DNA of 64,000 nucleotides from Betaproteobacteria bacterium. GTDB lineage: Bacteria; Pseudomonadota; Gammaproteobacteria; Burkholderiales; Casimicrobiaceae. The stretch's first letter is position 1. Each line of letters begins with the position of its first letter. Below are positions 43,516 through 53,294 of this stretch, piece after piece. Below the pieces are notes generated by a model. It was not told the DNA's origin. It made no database searches and saw only the letters and a program-made list of their open reading frames with translations. The stretch spans positions 62,001 through 126,000 of the forward strand of contig READ01000014.1 of assembly GCA_004293675.1 (NCBI GenBank), in the 5' to 3' direction. A program made the translations under genes and the position numbers.

Positions 43516-44208
43516 TCAGACCGGCGTGACAGGCCGCTGGAGCGCCTCCGACATCGCGCGCGCAATGAGTTCGGGCGGTTGCGCGCCGGAGAGGGCGGTT
43601 TGATTGTTAAACACGAAAAACGGCACGCCAGTGACACCTTGCGAGCGCACAGTCTGATCTTGCGCTGAGATTTTCTCCAGCGTCCACGGATCGCTAATCG
43701 CGGCGCGAACCGAGGCGGCGTCCAAGCCGCATTCGCTAGCGATCGCTACCAATACGTCAACGTCACCGATGAACCGGCCATCGATGAAATACGCCTGAAA
43801 CAGTCGTTCAACCAACGCGTCGGCGCGATCGGGTTGATGCTGCTGCACAAACGCGATGAGCGCGTGCGCCGCTAAGGTGTTTGGCTGCCGGGCGATGCCA
43901 TCAAAATTGAGCACGAGGCCTGCACTGCGGCCCGCAGCGCCCACTCGCGCATAGATTTCCGCCGCTCGTGCTTTGCCGCCAAATTTGTTCTCCAGATAAC
44001 CCTGCCGATCCACGCCCTCGGCCGGTAAATCAGGATTCAACTGAAACGGATGCCAGCGCACGTGAACGTCGGTCGTTTCCGCCAATGGAGAACTCGCTCG
44101 CCACGTCGCCAAAGCGGCCTCAAGGTGGCGCTTCCCGATGTAGCACCAAGGACAGACAACGTCAGACACCACGTCGATGCTGAGCGTTTTTTTCGAAGTA
44201 TTCGCCAT
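43516..44208 (-). CDS. DsbA-family oxidoreductase (FrnE-like)
   Basis: The product has 230 residues from the ATG at 44208, which has AGAGG about nine bases upstream. It carries a thioredoxin-fold motif CPWC in SDVVCPWCYIGKRHLEAAL, a helical insertion, and the cis-proline region GVTGVPFFVFNN. It lacks a signal peptide, so it is probably cytoplasmic, like the FrnE/2-hydroxychromene isomerase-like group. Its role is unknown. Confidence 0.88.
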   Translation of the reverse strand: MANTSKKTLSIDVVSDVVCPWCYIGKRHLEAALATWRASSPLAETTDVHVRWHPFQLNPDLPAEGVDRQGYLENKFGGKARAAEIYARVGAAGRSAGLVLNFDGIARQPNTLAAHALIAFVQQHQPDRADALVERLFQAYFIDGRFIGDVDVLVAIASECGLDAASVRAAISDPWTLEKISAQDQTVRSQGVTGVPFFVFNNQTALSGAQPPELIARAMSEALQRPVTPV

Positions 44209-44463
44209 GCCGTGCCTCTCAGGAAGTGCGTTTAGGGTGATCGGGTGCAGGCTGTTCGTCTCGAGCGACGCCGCCGACTCACATTTCACTACATCGCCGC
44301 GTTGCGGGCTTGAAATGGCGCGCTCCAGACTGAACGCTCTACACCGATTGCTGCAACGCGGTAAAATCTACGGTTCCCTTTCATCGGCTCGCCGCCAACG
44401 TTGCGACAGCAGTTTTTCTGCCAGTCGCTTACAACGTGTGCCAGCCGTCACCGCACCACATTC

Positions 44464-46308
44464 ATGTCGAACACAGCAAACACGGCGCTGCGCAATATCG
44501 CCATCATCGCCCACGTTGACCACGGTAAAACCACGCTCGTGGATTGCCTGCTCAAACAATCCGGCACCTTCGCCGCACACGAACAAGTGGGCGAACGGGT
44601 GATGGATTCCAACGACATTGAGCGTGAGCGCGGCATCACGATCTTGGCGAAAAACTGCGCCGTTGTGTACAAAGGTACGCGAATCAACATCGTTGACACG
44701 CCGGGCCACGCCGATTTCGGCGGTGAAGTTGAGCGTGTGTTGTCGATGGTCGACGCAGCGCTCTTGCTGGTTGACGCCGTTGAAGGCCCGATGCCACAGA
44801 CGCGTTTTGTGACCAAAAAAGCGCTGGCACTTGGCTTGAAAATTATTGTGGTGATTAACAAAGTGGATCGCCCTGGATCGCGCGCCGATTGGGTCGTCAA
44901 CCAAACGTTTGACCTGTTCGACAAATTGGGCGCCACCGAAGAGCAGCTCGACTTCCCAGTGATTTACGCCAGCGGACTCAATGGCTGGGCGTCGATGACT
45001 GAAGGCGAAGTGGGCGAGAACATGGACCCACTGTTTAACCTGGTGCTTGCTAAAGTGCCCGTACCAGTGCTCGATTCCGATGCTTCGTTGCAACTGCAAA
45101 TTTCTGCGCTCGACTACAACAGCTACGTTGGTCGTATCGGCATTGGCCGTATCACCCGCGGCACCGTGAAGACCGGCCAGCAGGTCGCGCTTCGCTACGG
45201 CACCGAGGACCGTGGCATGGCCAAGGTCAATCAAGTGCTCACCTTCAAAGGACTCGAGCGCGTTGAGACGGATGTGGCATCTGCGGGCGATATCGTTGCG
45301 ATTTCGGGGATTGCTGATGTTGGCATCGGCTACACACTCTGTGGTCGCGAGAACCCCGAAGGTTTGCCGCCCACGGCCGTTGATGAGCCAACGCTCACCA
45401 TGAGCTTCCGCGTTAATACATCGCCGCAGGCCGGTCGTGAAGGCAAGTTTGTAACGTCGCGTCAAATCCGCGAGCGTTTGCACAAAGAGCTGCTAGCCAA
45501 CGTTGCGCTGAAAGTCGAAGACACCGAAGACGCGGACATTTTCCGCGTGTCGGGTCGTGGTGAATTGCATTTGACGATCCTCGTCGAGAACATGCGTCGC
45601 GAGGGCTACGAGCTTGCAGTGGGCAAGCCGCAGGTGCTCTTCAAGATGATCGACGGTGTACAAAACGAGCCGATGGAAGCGCTGACCGTTGACGTTGAAG
45701 AAGGTCATCAAGGCGGCGTGATGAAAGCGCTGGGCGAGCGCCGCGCTGAGCTTTTGAACATGGAAAACGATGGTCGTGGCCGCGCACGGTTAGAGTACCG
45801 ATGCCCAGCCCGTGGACTGATCGGCTTCCAAAATGAATTCATGAACTTAACGCGCGGCACGGGACTGATTAGTCACGTGTTTGACGGCTATGCGCCGCAC
45901 CGTGGCGAGATTCCAGGTCGCAGAAACGGTGTGTTGATTAGCCAAGACGACGGCGTGGGCGTCGGTTACGCGTTGTTCTTCTTGCAAGAGCGTGGTCGTT
46001 TGTTTGTTTCACCCGGCGACATCATTTATGAGGGCATGCTCGTTGGTATTCACAGCCGCGACAACGATTTGGTCGTCAACCCGATCAAAGAAAAGCAGCT
46101 CACCAACGTGCGCTCTGCGGGTAAAGACGAGAACATGATTCTCACGCCGCCGATTAAGTTGACGCTGGAGTACGCCGTCGAATTCATCGAAGATGACGAG
46201 ATTGTTGAAGTCACGCCAAAATCGATTCGCTTGCGCAAACGCTTCTTGAAAGAGCATGAGCGCAAGTCTGCGATGCGCAAAGCCGAGGCTGCGGCGCTGG
46301 GCGGCTAG
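44464..46308 (+). CDS. typA: Translational GTPase TypA/BipA
   Basis: TypA is a ribosome-associated GTPase for stress and growth at low temperature. Motifs are [12 protein letters not shown] (G1), DIERERGIT (G2), [16 protein letters not shown] (G3) and [12 protein letters not shown] (G4). The 614-residue length from the ATG at 44464 is normal. A good ribosome site is not obvious. A strong hairpin with a T-run follows at 46323. The gene is isolated from its neighbours. Confidence 0.97.
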   Translation: MSNTANTALRNIAIIAHVDHGKTTLVDCLLKQSGTFAAHEQVGERVMDSNDIERERGITILAKNCAVVYKGTRINIVDTPGHADFGGEVERVLSMVDAALLLVDAVEGPMPQTRFVTKKALALGLKIIVVINKVDRPGSRADWVVNQTFDLFDKLGATEEQLDFPVIYASGLNGWASMTEGEVGENMDPLFNLVLAKVPVPVLDSDASLQLQISALDYNSYVGRIGIGRITRGTVKTGQQVALRYGTEDRGMAKVNQVLTFKGLERVETDVASAGDIVAISGIADVGIGYTLCGRENPEGLPPTAVDEPTLTMSFRVNTSPQAGREGKFVTSRQIRERLHKELLANVALKVEDTEDADIFRVSGRGELHLTILVENMRREGYELAVGKPQVLFKMIDGVQNEPMEALTVDVEEGHQGGVMKALGERRAELLNMENDGRGRARLEYRCPARGLIGFQNEFMNLTRGTGLISHVFDGYAPHRGEIPGRRNGVLISQDDGVGVGYALFFLQERGRLFVSPGDIIYEGMLVGIHSRDNDLVVNPIKEKQLTNVRSAGKDENMILTPPIKLTLEYAVEFIEDDEIVEVTPKSIRLRKRFLKEHERKSAMRKAEAAALGG

Positions 46309-46322
46309 CCGACATCGATCAG

Positions 46323-46353
46323 AAAAAAAGGGCGCACTTTGCGCCCTTTTTTT
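46323..46353. terminator. Terminator after typA
   Basis: The stem GGGCGCA / TGCGCCC encloses CTT and is followed by TTTTTTT on the plus strand. A run of A precedes it, so it would also work on the minus strand. It lies 14 bases after the typA stop. Confidence 0.93.
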
Positions 46354-46452
46354 ATGCCTTCGTCATATGTTTTGGGCTTGCGCTGCGATGAATCCCTTGG
46401 CGATTCAAATATGTGTGCGTTGAGAAGGTTTTAGCGGGAAAACTACGCTAGA

Positions 46453-48231
46453 GTGCTCCTGTTCGAGTACCGTTTTTTTCCTACCGTGAATCGCTCACCT
46501 AACGCCGCTGCGCTCTTAAGTCCGTTCGACGATATCTCCGTCGAGCAACTATTCAAGCCCGAGCAACCGCGCGTGAGTGTCGCGTGGCAGTCGCTGGTCG
46601 ATCGTTCGCCGGTGGTGATGCTGCTCATTGATCGCGCAGGGGTGATCCAATTTCAGAGCGAAGAGTTGTCGCGGGCCACGGGTTGGCCTGAAGACGCTTG
46701 CGTCGGACGCCGATGTCTTGACGCGCTGCGCGTAGAAAATCGTGAGGGTGTGACGGCTGCATTTGAGTCCATGTTGTCCGGAAAATTGGCGCGACTGATC
46801 TTTGATTTTGAGATGACCGCCACGAGTGGCGACAGCAAAGTCTTTGCGGCGACCCTACAAAATTCACTCGACGATCCCGCCGTTCAGGCCATTGTGCTGA
46901 GCGCGCACGAGATTACTGCCCGAAAGTCTCACGAGCTTCGCCTTCGGCATAACGCCAATCACGATGCGCTCACCGGGCTCTTTAATCGTCGCGCTGCCAT
47001 GCGCACTATCTCGGCGTGGATTGCCGAATCGGAGACGGGCGGCGCGCGCCCCGCGGTGCTGCTATTGGATATCGATGGATTCAAAACGGTCAATGATGTG
47101 TACGGTCATGCCGTGGGTGACGGCCTGCTCGTCGCGCTCGCCGCACGGCTCAGCCGTCTTGATGCCGCCAATGTGTCCGCTGCCCGTTTGAGCGGGGACG
47201 AGCTTTTGCTGTTTACTCGATCGGATGAGATTGAGAAACAAGCGCCTTTGTTGGCTGAGAGGGCGCTGGAGGCCATTCGCCAACCCGTATTGATTGACGG
47301 ACATTGGATTTTTACGAGTGCTAGCGTTGGCATTGCCGCATGTCCGGAAGGCGGGCGCTCGGCCGATGAGCTCATTCGCTGCGCCGATCTGGCGCTCTAT
47401 CAGGCCAAAGATGCGGGGCGTAATACGGCACGTTGGTTCGACCAGAGCGCCGCTGAAACGCTGCGTGCAAAGATGATGTTGCGTCGTGAGCTGGCGCAGG
47501 CGCTACCCAATAGTGAGTTTTGCATCCAGTTTCAGCCCATCGTCAATGTGGTGACGAACACGGTGCATTCGCATGAATGTTTGTTGCGTTGGAAGCACAA
47601 CACTCACGGCTTGCTCGTGGCGAGTGATTTCATCGCCGAGGTCGACGGCGCGGGCTTGACGCGTGTGCTCACCGAGTGGGTGATCCGCGAGGTCTTTGAG
47701 TTGGCGCGCTCAAATGCCGCCATCGAATCTAGACCGCTCAAAGTCAACGTCCATCCCCGCGTGTTTCAGCGGCCCGACTTTGCTGAGGATTTGTTGCGCG
47801 TACTGCGCAATTGGAACATCGAGCCACGCCGCTTAGAGCTCGAGATCACCGAGGAGGACTTTGTGCGCGTTGCCGACGCGTCGCCCGCAAACATTACCGC
47901 GCTGTCGACGGCGGGGGTACACATCATCATCGATGACTTCGGTACGGGCTTTTCAAACTTTGGCTATCTGACTCGATTTCCCGTGCACGCCATCAAAATC
48001 GATCGCAATTTCGTCGCTCAAATCGGTGTGAGTGAACGAGCTGAAACGCTCATCGGTGCAATGATTGGGCTGGCCGAGGAGCTGGGCATTCACTCCATTG
48101 GCGAGGGGATTGAAAACATTGAGCAAGCGGACTTTCTGAAGCACCATGGCTGCGTGCTTCAGCAAGGCTATCTCTGGGGGCGGCCGACGTTCTCTGGATT
48201 GCCTTCGGGGTTTATGAAAACAGGCGCGTAG
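46453..48231 (+). CDS. PAS-GGDEF-EAL cyclic-di-GMP signalling protein
   Basis: The 592-residue product has a PAS-like sensor region (about residues 45-155), a GGDEF domain (about 170-325) and an EAL domain (about 340-590). The GGDEF motif is SGDEL, a non-standard form, so cyclase activity is uncertain. In the EAL domain the signature reads ECL with the metal Glu conserved, and DDFGTGF and EGIENIEQADFL are intact, so phosphodiesterase activity is plausible. Start GTG at 46453 is a guess; a second GTG at 46486 is in frame. No signal peptide is seen. Regulation is unknown. Confidence 0.85.
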   Translation: MLLFEYRFFPTVNRSPNAAALLSPFDDISVEQLFKPEQPRVSVAWQSLVDRSPVVMLLIDRAGVIQFQSEELSRATGWPEDACVGRRCLDALRVENREGVTAAFESMLSGKLARLIFDFEMTATSGDSKVFAATLQNSLDDPAVQAIVLSAHEITARKSHELRLRHNANHDALTGLFNRRAAMRTISAWIAESETGGARPAVLLLDIDGFKTVNDVYGHAVGDGLLVALAARLSRLDAANVSAARLSGDELLLFTRSDEIEKQAPLLAERALEAIRQPVLIDGHWIFTSASVGIAACPEGGRSADELIRCADLALYQAKDAGRNTARWFDQSAAETLRAKMMLRRELAQALPNSEFCIQFQPIVNVVTNTVHSHECLLRWKHNTHGLLVASDFIAEVDGAGLTRVLTEWVIREVFELARSNAAIESRPLKVNVHPRVFQRPDFAEDLLRVLRNWNIEPRRLELEITEEDFVRVADASPANITALSTAGVHIIIDDFGTGFSNFGYLTRFPVHAIKIDRNFVAQIGVSERAETLIGAMIGLAEELGIHSIGEGIENIEQADFLKHHGCVLQQGYLWGRPTFSGLPSGFMKTGA

Positions 48232-48237
48232 AGGCAA

Positions 48238-48481
48238 TTAAACCTAGAAACCGCAGTTGACCGCTCGTTGCTCTCGCAAACGCCGCACAATTGCTGAGTT
48301 TGCTGCCCTCATTCCAGTTCACCGTATGGGTGAGAGCGCTACGCACCCGATGGCACGCCTGCTCGCGCGTCTGCCTTTGTCGCGCCTCCTTGCCTACCCC
48401 GGTAGGCGGCGTCGTTGCTTCGCGGCAGACACCCGATCAGACGCACCCTCGGGCGCGTCCAACTGCGGTTTCTAGGTTAAA
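48238..48481. mobile_element. MITE-like element with terminal inverted repeats and TTAAA duplication
   Basis: The element 48243-48476 (234 bp) is bounded by CCTAGAAACCGCAGTTG and its inverse CAACTGCGGTTTCTAGG (17-bp perfect). Direct TTAAA copies flank it at 48238-48242 and 48477-48481, as expected of a target duplication. The interior has a short hairpin GCCTACCCCGGTAGGC and no transposase, so it could move only with a helper. It directly follows the EAL gene stop. Confidence 0.75.
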
Positions 48482-48528
48482 CCAGTCGCTTCGAATCGGC
48501 TTTAACCGCTAATGCCTTGAAAAACCTG

Positions 48529-48619
48529 AGCTTTAAGACGTTTACTTAAGTCATCAAAAAATTGTAAAAATTAGCCGTAGGCCAATTAATTTAAGGCTAT
48601 CCGTCAATAAGTCGAAACC
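48529..48619. repeat. AT-rich paired-hairpin intergenic element, degenerate copy F
   Basis: Copy F opens with AGCTTTAAGACG. It has one clear hairpin, TAGCC...GGCTA around a 17-base AT-rich loop, and ends GTCAATAAGTCG. It is shorter than the other copies and the first hairpin is damaged. It lies between the MITE-like element and tcdA. Confidence 0.45.
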
Positions 48620-48682
48620 GATTTCGCAGAATTGGCAAATCTTGGCGTATCAAACAGCCGCACCGGCTCGCCTTACCCAGTT

Positions 48683-49459
48683 TTACTCATTCGTGTCGGA
48701 GGCGATTCGTCGCAGCAGCTCACCTGAGGCCGCCAAACCCAAACCTGCGGTCATGTGCATCACTGAGCCGTAACCCGCGCAGGCAAGCCCAGCCCCAGCA
48801 TCCTCCGCGCTGCCCAATTGTTGTGATGGGCTGTAAATGGCACTGACACCGAATTTTTTCTCGCCGCGCGGAAAGCCGTAAAACTTTCGCAAATCGCCGC
48901 GCAGTTTTGCGAGCAGTGCGTCATTCGTGGTCTGCGTCAAATCAGCGGCGCGAATTGATGTGGCGTCAGTCTTACCGCCCGCCGCACCGCACACGATCAC
49001 CGGTAGCTGTTGTGCCACGCAATGCGCCACCAACGCAGCTTTAGCGCGAACCTGATCAATCGCATCGATGACCGCAGTCGCACCGGCGGGCAGAACAGCG
49101 GCCACATTGTCCGGCGTAATGAAATCATCGACAACCGACACCGCGCAATCGGGTGCGAATCCGAGGATTCGCTCACGCATCGCATCGACTTTGTTGCGCC
49201 CCAAGTTGACTAGGCTCGCATGCGCTTGCCGATTCAAATTGGATTCGGCCACCACGTCCAAATCGATCAAGGTCAGCGCGCCCACGCCCGAGCGAGCGAG
49301 CGATTCGGCCGCCCACGAACCCACGCCGCCGATGCCCACAATGACCACATGCGCCCGTCGGATCGCGGCGAACGCCGCATCACCATAGAGCCGCGCGACG
49401 CCCGCAAAACGTCGATCGCTGAGCGTGTTATCGGGCAACGTTTCTACTGAGCTATTCAT
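48683..49459 (-). CDS. tcdA: tRNA threonylcarbamoyladenosine dehydratase
   Basis: TcdA (CsdL) cyclises t6A in tRNA. The 258-residue product has the ThiF/E1-like nucleotide loop VVIVGIGGVGSWAAESLARSG (about residues 38-58), NLNRQAHA, and GVSAIYSPSQ. The pattern fits the TcdA branch rather than ThiF or MoeB, because no sulfur carrier protein is near. The start ATG at 49459 is used. It is divergent from the small membrane protein. Confidence 0.88.
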   Translation of the reverse strand: MNSSVETLPDNTLSDRRFAGVARLYGDAAFAAIRRAHVVIVGIGGVGSWAAESLARSGVGALTLIDLDVVAESNLNRQAHASLVNLGRNKVDAMRERILGFAPDCAVSVVDDFITPDNVAAVLPAGATAVIDAIDQVRAKAALVAHCVAQQLPVIVCGAAGGKTDATSIRAADLTQTTNDALLAKLRGDLRKFYGFPRGEKKFGVSAIYSPSQQLGSAEDAGAGLACAGYGSVMHMTAGLGLAASGELLRRIASDTNE

Positions 49460-49513
49460 TGTGACAGCGTATCATCGAAGCTATTGTGTGCTCTTCTTTA
49501 AGCGTGGCCATTC

Positions 49514-49945
49514 GTGACTGATTCCTTCCCTGTCCAAAGCGCCGATCTGGCATTGAAGACCCGTGTGCAGTGCTTTGTTGCGGCGGTTTCGATATGGCTG
49601 CTGGCCGCGCTCAGCTTCGCGATCCTCCAATCGCGCCCATCGGCGTTAGCAATCGTGCCCATCGCGATCGTGCTGTTCTACGCCAGCCGAATCCAGTATT
49701 TCACGCAGTCGGTGCAGCTAGTGTGGCCGGTATTGTTGCTTGCGGGTAGCGTGCTTTGCTTCATCGGCGTGATGCAATCAATGAATTACGGGCGCATGGA
49801 GAACGAGCCCGACGTGCAACACATTTCGCTGCGACTCGCGTTTTTCGCTGTCGGTTTGTTTTTGCACGCAGCCGCATTTTGGTTCGTCGCTACTGAATCG
49901 CGGGCGAGTGATCACCCGAGCGGCGCAAGGGCTGAGCGTATCTAG
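49514..49945 (+). CDS. Small integral membrane protein of unknown function
   Basis: The 143-residue product has about four hydrophobic segments (residues around 20-38, 46-58, 70-86 and 107-125) and no known motif. The start is GTG at 49514 without a strong ribosome site. It is the only plus-strand gene in this part of the window. I recognise no family. Confidence 0.55.
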   Translation: MTDSFPVQSADLALKTRVQCFVAAVSIWLLAALSFAILQSRPSALAIVPIAIVLFYASRIQYFTQSVQLVWPVLLLAGSVLCFIGVMQSMNYGRMENEPDVQHISLRLAFFAVGLFLHAAAFWFVATESRASDHPSGARAERI

Positions 49946-49978
49946 CGCGCTACCGCGACGACGCGGCGACGCGGCGCG

Positions 49979-50161
49979 TTACTCGGACGCGTAGGGGTAA
50001 GCCTTTTGCGGCAGATGCGCTGCATCGAACGCATCCTTCTCGCCTAAATTCAGCGGCTGCTTGTCCCACCAAATCGCGCGCCCCTTGCGTTGATCTTCTT
50101 CGAGATGCGGCTTAGCCGCCTTAAGTTCGCGGATGAATTTCGTGATGTCGGATTCGTACAT
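49979..50161 (-). CDS. DUF3460 small protein
   Basis: The 60-residue product starts MYESDITKFIRELKAAKPHL and has GRAIWWDKQPLN in the middle, the pattern of the betaproteobacterial DUF3460 family. The function is unknown. It lies 59 bases from the RNA methyltransferase gene on the same strand. Confidence 0.85.
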   Translation of the reverse strand: MYESDITKFIRELKAAKPHLEEDQRKGRAIWWDKQPLNLGEKDAFDAAHLPQKAYPYASE

Positions 50162-50220
50162 GAGAGCCTAGGTGCGTTGCCGGTACGGCGCGTTAAGCCA
50201 CGATTTTACGTTGCTAGCGA

Positions 50221-51480
50221 CTAGCTGCGTTCGCGAAATCCGCGCTGATGTTCGAGCGGCATCCCGCCTTGCGGCTTGGGTTCACGTTTGCTTCCGGCGT
50301 AGAGCTCGATTTCAAACAATCGACAGTCAAGCGCGCCGTTAAAGAGTGGTGTTTTTTTGTTTGGCTTGAATCCCAAGCCGCTGGGCAGCTCCCGATCAGC
50401 CGTAATGAAACACGCCTTCCAACCCGCCATTTCACGCTTGAGCCACGCCCCGAGTGCGGGATACCAAGCCTTGAGCGATGCCAACTCCTCCATTCGCTCC
50501 CCGTACGGCGGATTGGTGAGCAGCAGCCCGCTCGCCGCTGGCTTCGTTAGTGTTTCAGCGCGTTGTTGAGTCAGCGTGACGGCATCTGAGGTCGCAGCGC
50601 CACCGATGTTTTGCAGATGGCGCTTTGTCACGTCAATAGCCTCGGTGTTGAGATCGTTGCCAAACAGCAAGTTTGCTGGGAGTGGGCGGACTTCACTTTG
50701 AGCCTTATCGCGCATTGCGGCGAACGTTTCGGCGTCATAGTTGCGCAGTTTTTCAAAGGCGAACGGTCGCTGTGCGCCCGGCGCGATATTCATTGCAATC
50801 ATCGCGGCCTCGGTCAAAATCGTGCCGCTGCCACACATCGGATCGAGGAGCGGTGTTTGACCTTTCCAGCCCTTAAGCGCAAGCATACCGGCGGCTAAAT
50901 TTTCTCGCAGTGGTGCGGCTAAGCCTTCGCGACGATAACCGCGTTTAAATAGCGCCTCGCCCGCTAAATCAAGGTAGACCGTAGCTTTGTATGCGGTCAA
51001 AAAGACGTGAATTCGCATATCCGGCTGTGATGTGTTGACGCTCGGGCGCGATGCCATCGCGGCGCGAAATGCATCAACAATCGCGTCCTTCACCCGAAGC
51101 GTTACGAATTCAAGGCTGGTGAGCGGCGAGCGAATAGCATCGACCTGCACACGAATAGTTTCATTGGCGGAGAACAAATGCGGCCAATCAATGTTTCGCG
51201 CGAGTTTGTAGATTTCCTCTTCATGCCGATATTCGGCCTCAGCCAACTGCCAAAGCACTCGGCTCGCAATACGGCTCCATAAGCAGACCTTGTAACCCAG
51301 CGTGAAGTTACCGGTAAAGCCCACGCCGCCATCGGTAGGATCGATACTTTGCGCACCCAGAGCAGCCAGCTCGTCGGCCAGGGCCTGTTCCAAGCCCCGA
51401 GGGCAGGGCGTGAAGAAGCGCTGCACTTTCGCGGGAATGGGTGTGGCTTTGATAGAGATCGTTGTGGGGGCGTTGGGCAT
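50221..51480 (-). CDS. THUMP-domain 23S rRNA methyltransferase (RlmL-like)
   Basis: The product has 419 residues from the ATG at 51480. The THUMP domain lies at about 20-130. The methyltransferase domain has PLLDPMCGSGTILTEAAMIA and the catalytic motif LLLTNPPYGERME, typical of m2G methyltransferases. It is shorter than E. coli RlmKL because it lacks the second methyltransferase domain, so it corresponds to the RlmL part. The frame runs upstream to 51531, but those residues are basic and not domain-like. Confidence 0.88.
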   Translation of the reverse strand: MPNAPTTISIKATPIPAKVQRFFTPCPRGLEQALADELAALGAQSIDPTDGGVGFTGNFTLGYKVCLWSRIASRVLWQLAEAEYRHEEEIYKLARNIDWPHLFSANETIRVQVDAIRSPLTSLEFVTLRVKDAIVDAFRAAMASRPSVNTSQPDMRIHVFLTAYKATVYLDLAGEALFKRGYRREGLAAPLRENLAAGMLALKGWKGQTPLLDPMCGSGTILTEAAMIAMNIAPGAQRPFAFEKLRNYDAETFAAMRDKAQSEVRPLPANLLFGNDLNTEAIDVTKRHLQNIGGAATSDAVTLTQQRAETLTKPAASGLLLTNPPYGERMEELASLKAWYPALGAWLKREMAGWKACFITADRELPSGLGFKPNKKTPLFNGALDCRLFEIELYAGSKREPKPQGGMPLEHQRGFRERS

Positions 51481-51535
51481 CGATATGGCGCGAATGGGTG
51501 AGCGAGCGTTTTTGTTTGCGTTGTGACGCAAGGCA

Positions 51536-51904
51536 TTATCGCCGCAGCGTGCAGCCGTCGCCCATCCCGTCGCGCCAAACGAGTACGGTGGTTAGGTTTG
51601 CGAACTGCGGTGCCACGGCGCGCCAAATGAACGAGCATAGGTTCTCAAGCGTGGGCACGCCAAGACCCGCGACTTCATCAAGGTAGTGATGATCGAGTTG
51701 GCCGCGAATCGTTTGCAGCGCCGTGCGCAATTCGCCCAAATCGCTCACCATGCCGGTGTGCGGATCCGGCGTGCCGCTTAAGCTGACTTCGCAGTGATAG
51801 GTGTGGCCGTGAATGCGCCTGGATCCCTCGGCCTCGGCTTTAATCGTTCGTTTGAGTGTGTGAGCGGCGTCAAAGAAGAAGCGCTGCGAAATAACGTGAA
51901 CCAT
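51536..51904 (-). CDS. queD: QueD-like 6-carboxytetrahydropterin synthase with altered catalytic residues
   Basis: QueD makes 6-carboxytetrahydropterin in queuosine synthesis. The zinc histidines are His15, His32 and His34 (DAAH, HGH). The Asp-His pair is Asp71-His72 in LDHHYLDEV. Two usual residues differ: the catalytic Cys is Ser28 (GSRRIHGH) and the C-terminal pterin-anchor Glu region reads WRDGMG. The product has 122 residues. Its ATG overlaps the queE stop (TGATG). The operon position with queE and queC argues for the function, although the residues suggest altered chemistry. Confidence 0.85.
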   Translation of the reverse strand: MVHVISQRFFFDAAHTLKRTIKAEAEGSRRIHGHTYHCEVSLSGTPDPHTGMVSDLGELRTALQTIRGQLDHHYLDEVAGLGVPTLENLCSFIWRAVAPQFANLTTVLVWRDGMGDGCTLRR

Positions 51905-52536
51905 CAGCGAATTCCAATGACTTTGTGAGTTTGTACTGACAATCGCCATTCGGGGTGCTGCATGCACCAGTTGATAGCCCACTCTGTATTTTTGATGCGA
52001 TCGGGTCCGTCCATGGCTTGCACGAAACGGTGCGTGAAGTCGAGCTTCGCCAGCATGTCTAAATCAAAATTTTGCGGTACTACCACTTTGATTTCCTGCC
52101 CAGACGTTTGTACAAACTCAGCGCCTGCCTTCGGGCTCACACACAACCAATCGATCCCCTTGGGAGCAACGATCGTCCCGTTGGTTTCGACGGCGATTTC
52201 GAAGCCTTGATGATGCAGGGCTGCGATGAGTGCATCGTCCAATTGCAACAGCGGTTCGCCGCCTGTGCAAACGACGAGCGGTGAGCCACGATGCGTAGCG
52301 GGCCACTGCTTCGCAATCGTCGCGGCGAGATCGTCTGCGCTTGTAAATTTACCGCCCAACGTACCGTCGACGCCCACAAAATCAGTGTCGCAAAACTTGC
52401 ATGTGGCCGCTTCGCGATCACGCTCCAGGCCGCTCCATAAATTGCAACCCGCGAACCGGCAAAACACAGCCGGTCGGCCCGCGTTCGCGCCTTCGCCTTG
52501 CAGCGTGTAAAAAATTTCTTTGACGGCGTAGGTCAT
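51904..52536 (-). CDS. queE: 7-carboxy-7-deazaguanine synthase
   Basis: QueE is a radical SAM enzyme converting 6-carboxytetrahydropterin to carboxydeazaguanine. The cluster cysteines are Cys31, Cys46 and Cys49 (C-x14-C-x2-C), the extended spacing seen in some QueE proteins. [19 protein letters not shown] and CTGGEPLLQ are present. The 210 residues are normal. The gene overlaps queC by four bases and queD by one. Confidence 0.95.
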   Translation of the reverse strand: MTYAVKEIFYTLQGEGANAGRPAVFCRFAGCNLWSGLERDREAATCKFCDTDFVGVDGTLGGKFTSADDLAATIAKQWPATHRGSPLVVCTGGEPLLQLDDALIAALHHQGFEIAVETNGTIVAPKGIDWLCVSPKAGAEFVQTSGQEIKVVVPQNFDLDMLAKLDFTHRFVQAMDGPDRIKNTEWAINWCMQHPEWRLSVQTHKVIGIR

Positions 52537-53243
52537 GACGGACTCGCGGTTTCTTTAACCCACTGCGCGTGACCTGACTGCCGAAGTCTGCATGCGGGGC
52601 ATTCACCGCAACCGTAGCCCCAATCGTGCAGCGCCTCGCGAACGCCGTTGTAACAAGTGTGAGTGTGCTCGACGACGAGTCGCGTCAATGCGGCACCGCC
52701 AAGCGCATCGGTCATCGCCCAGGTTTGTGCTTTGGTGAGCCACATTAACGGCGTTTCGATAGTGAGTTTGGTGTCGAGCCCGAGCGATAGGGCGACCTGC
52801 GTTGCCTTTAATGTGTTGTCGCGACAATCGGGATAGCCGGAGAAGTCCGTTTCGCACATGCCGCCCACCAATACATCGAGCCCGCGCCGATACGCCAGCG
52901 TCGCAGCACAGGTGAAGAACAGCAAATTGCGCCCTGGTACGAACGTGTTGGGCAAACCGTTTTTTTCGTACGCAATGGCCACGTCACGGGTGAGCGCGGT
53001 GTCGCTGATTTGACCCAGCACGGACAAATCAATGACGTGATCGTCGCCCAAACGCTGTGCCCATGCGGGAAACTGATTGCGCAACTGCGCGAGCGTTTCG
53101 ATGCGCACATTGAGTTCCACGCGGTGGCGCTGCCCGTAGTCAAAACCAATGGTTTCAACGTGCTCGTATCGATCCAACGCCCATGCCAAGCACGCAGTGG
53201 AGTCTTGTCCACCAGAGAAAAGTACCAAGGCGCGCTGAGTCAT
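52533..53243 (-). CDS. queC: 7-cyano-7-deazaguanine synthase
   Basis: QueC converts carboxydeazaguanine to preQ0 with ATP and ammonia. The ATP motif is [11 protein letters not shown] near the N-terminus. Zinc cysteines are at the C-terminal end (the last three in CGECPAC). The ATG at 53243 was chosen; the frame extends seven residues. The 236-residue product is the first gene of the queC-queE-queD operon. Confidence 0.95.
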   Translation of the reverse strand: MTQRALVLFSGGQDSTACLAWALDRYEHVETIGFDYGQRHRVELNVRIETLAQLRNQFPAWAQRLGDDHVIDLSVLGQISDTALTRDVAIAYEKNGLPNTFVPGRNLLFFTCAATLAYRRGLDVLVGGMCETDFSGYPDCRDNTLKATQVALSLGLDTKLTIETPLMWLTKAQTWAMTDALGGAALTRLVVEHTHTCYNGVREALHDWGYGCGECPACRLRQSGHAQWVKETASPS

Positions 53244-53294
53244 GGTCTGAGTTTGACCGATCAAATTTGAAGGCTAACCCGCAATTTTATCGCG

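Noticed and set aside
44368-45483. 371-codon minus-strand frame over typA
   Set aside because: typA motifs are clear on the plus strand; the antisense frame has no recognisable motif and is a by-product of the codon pattern.
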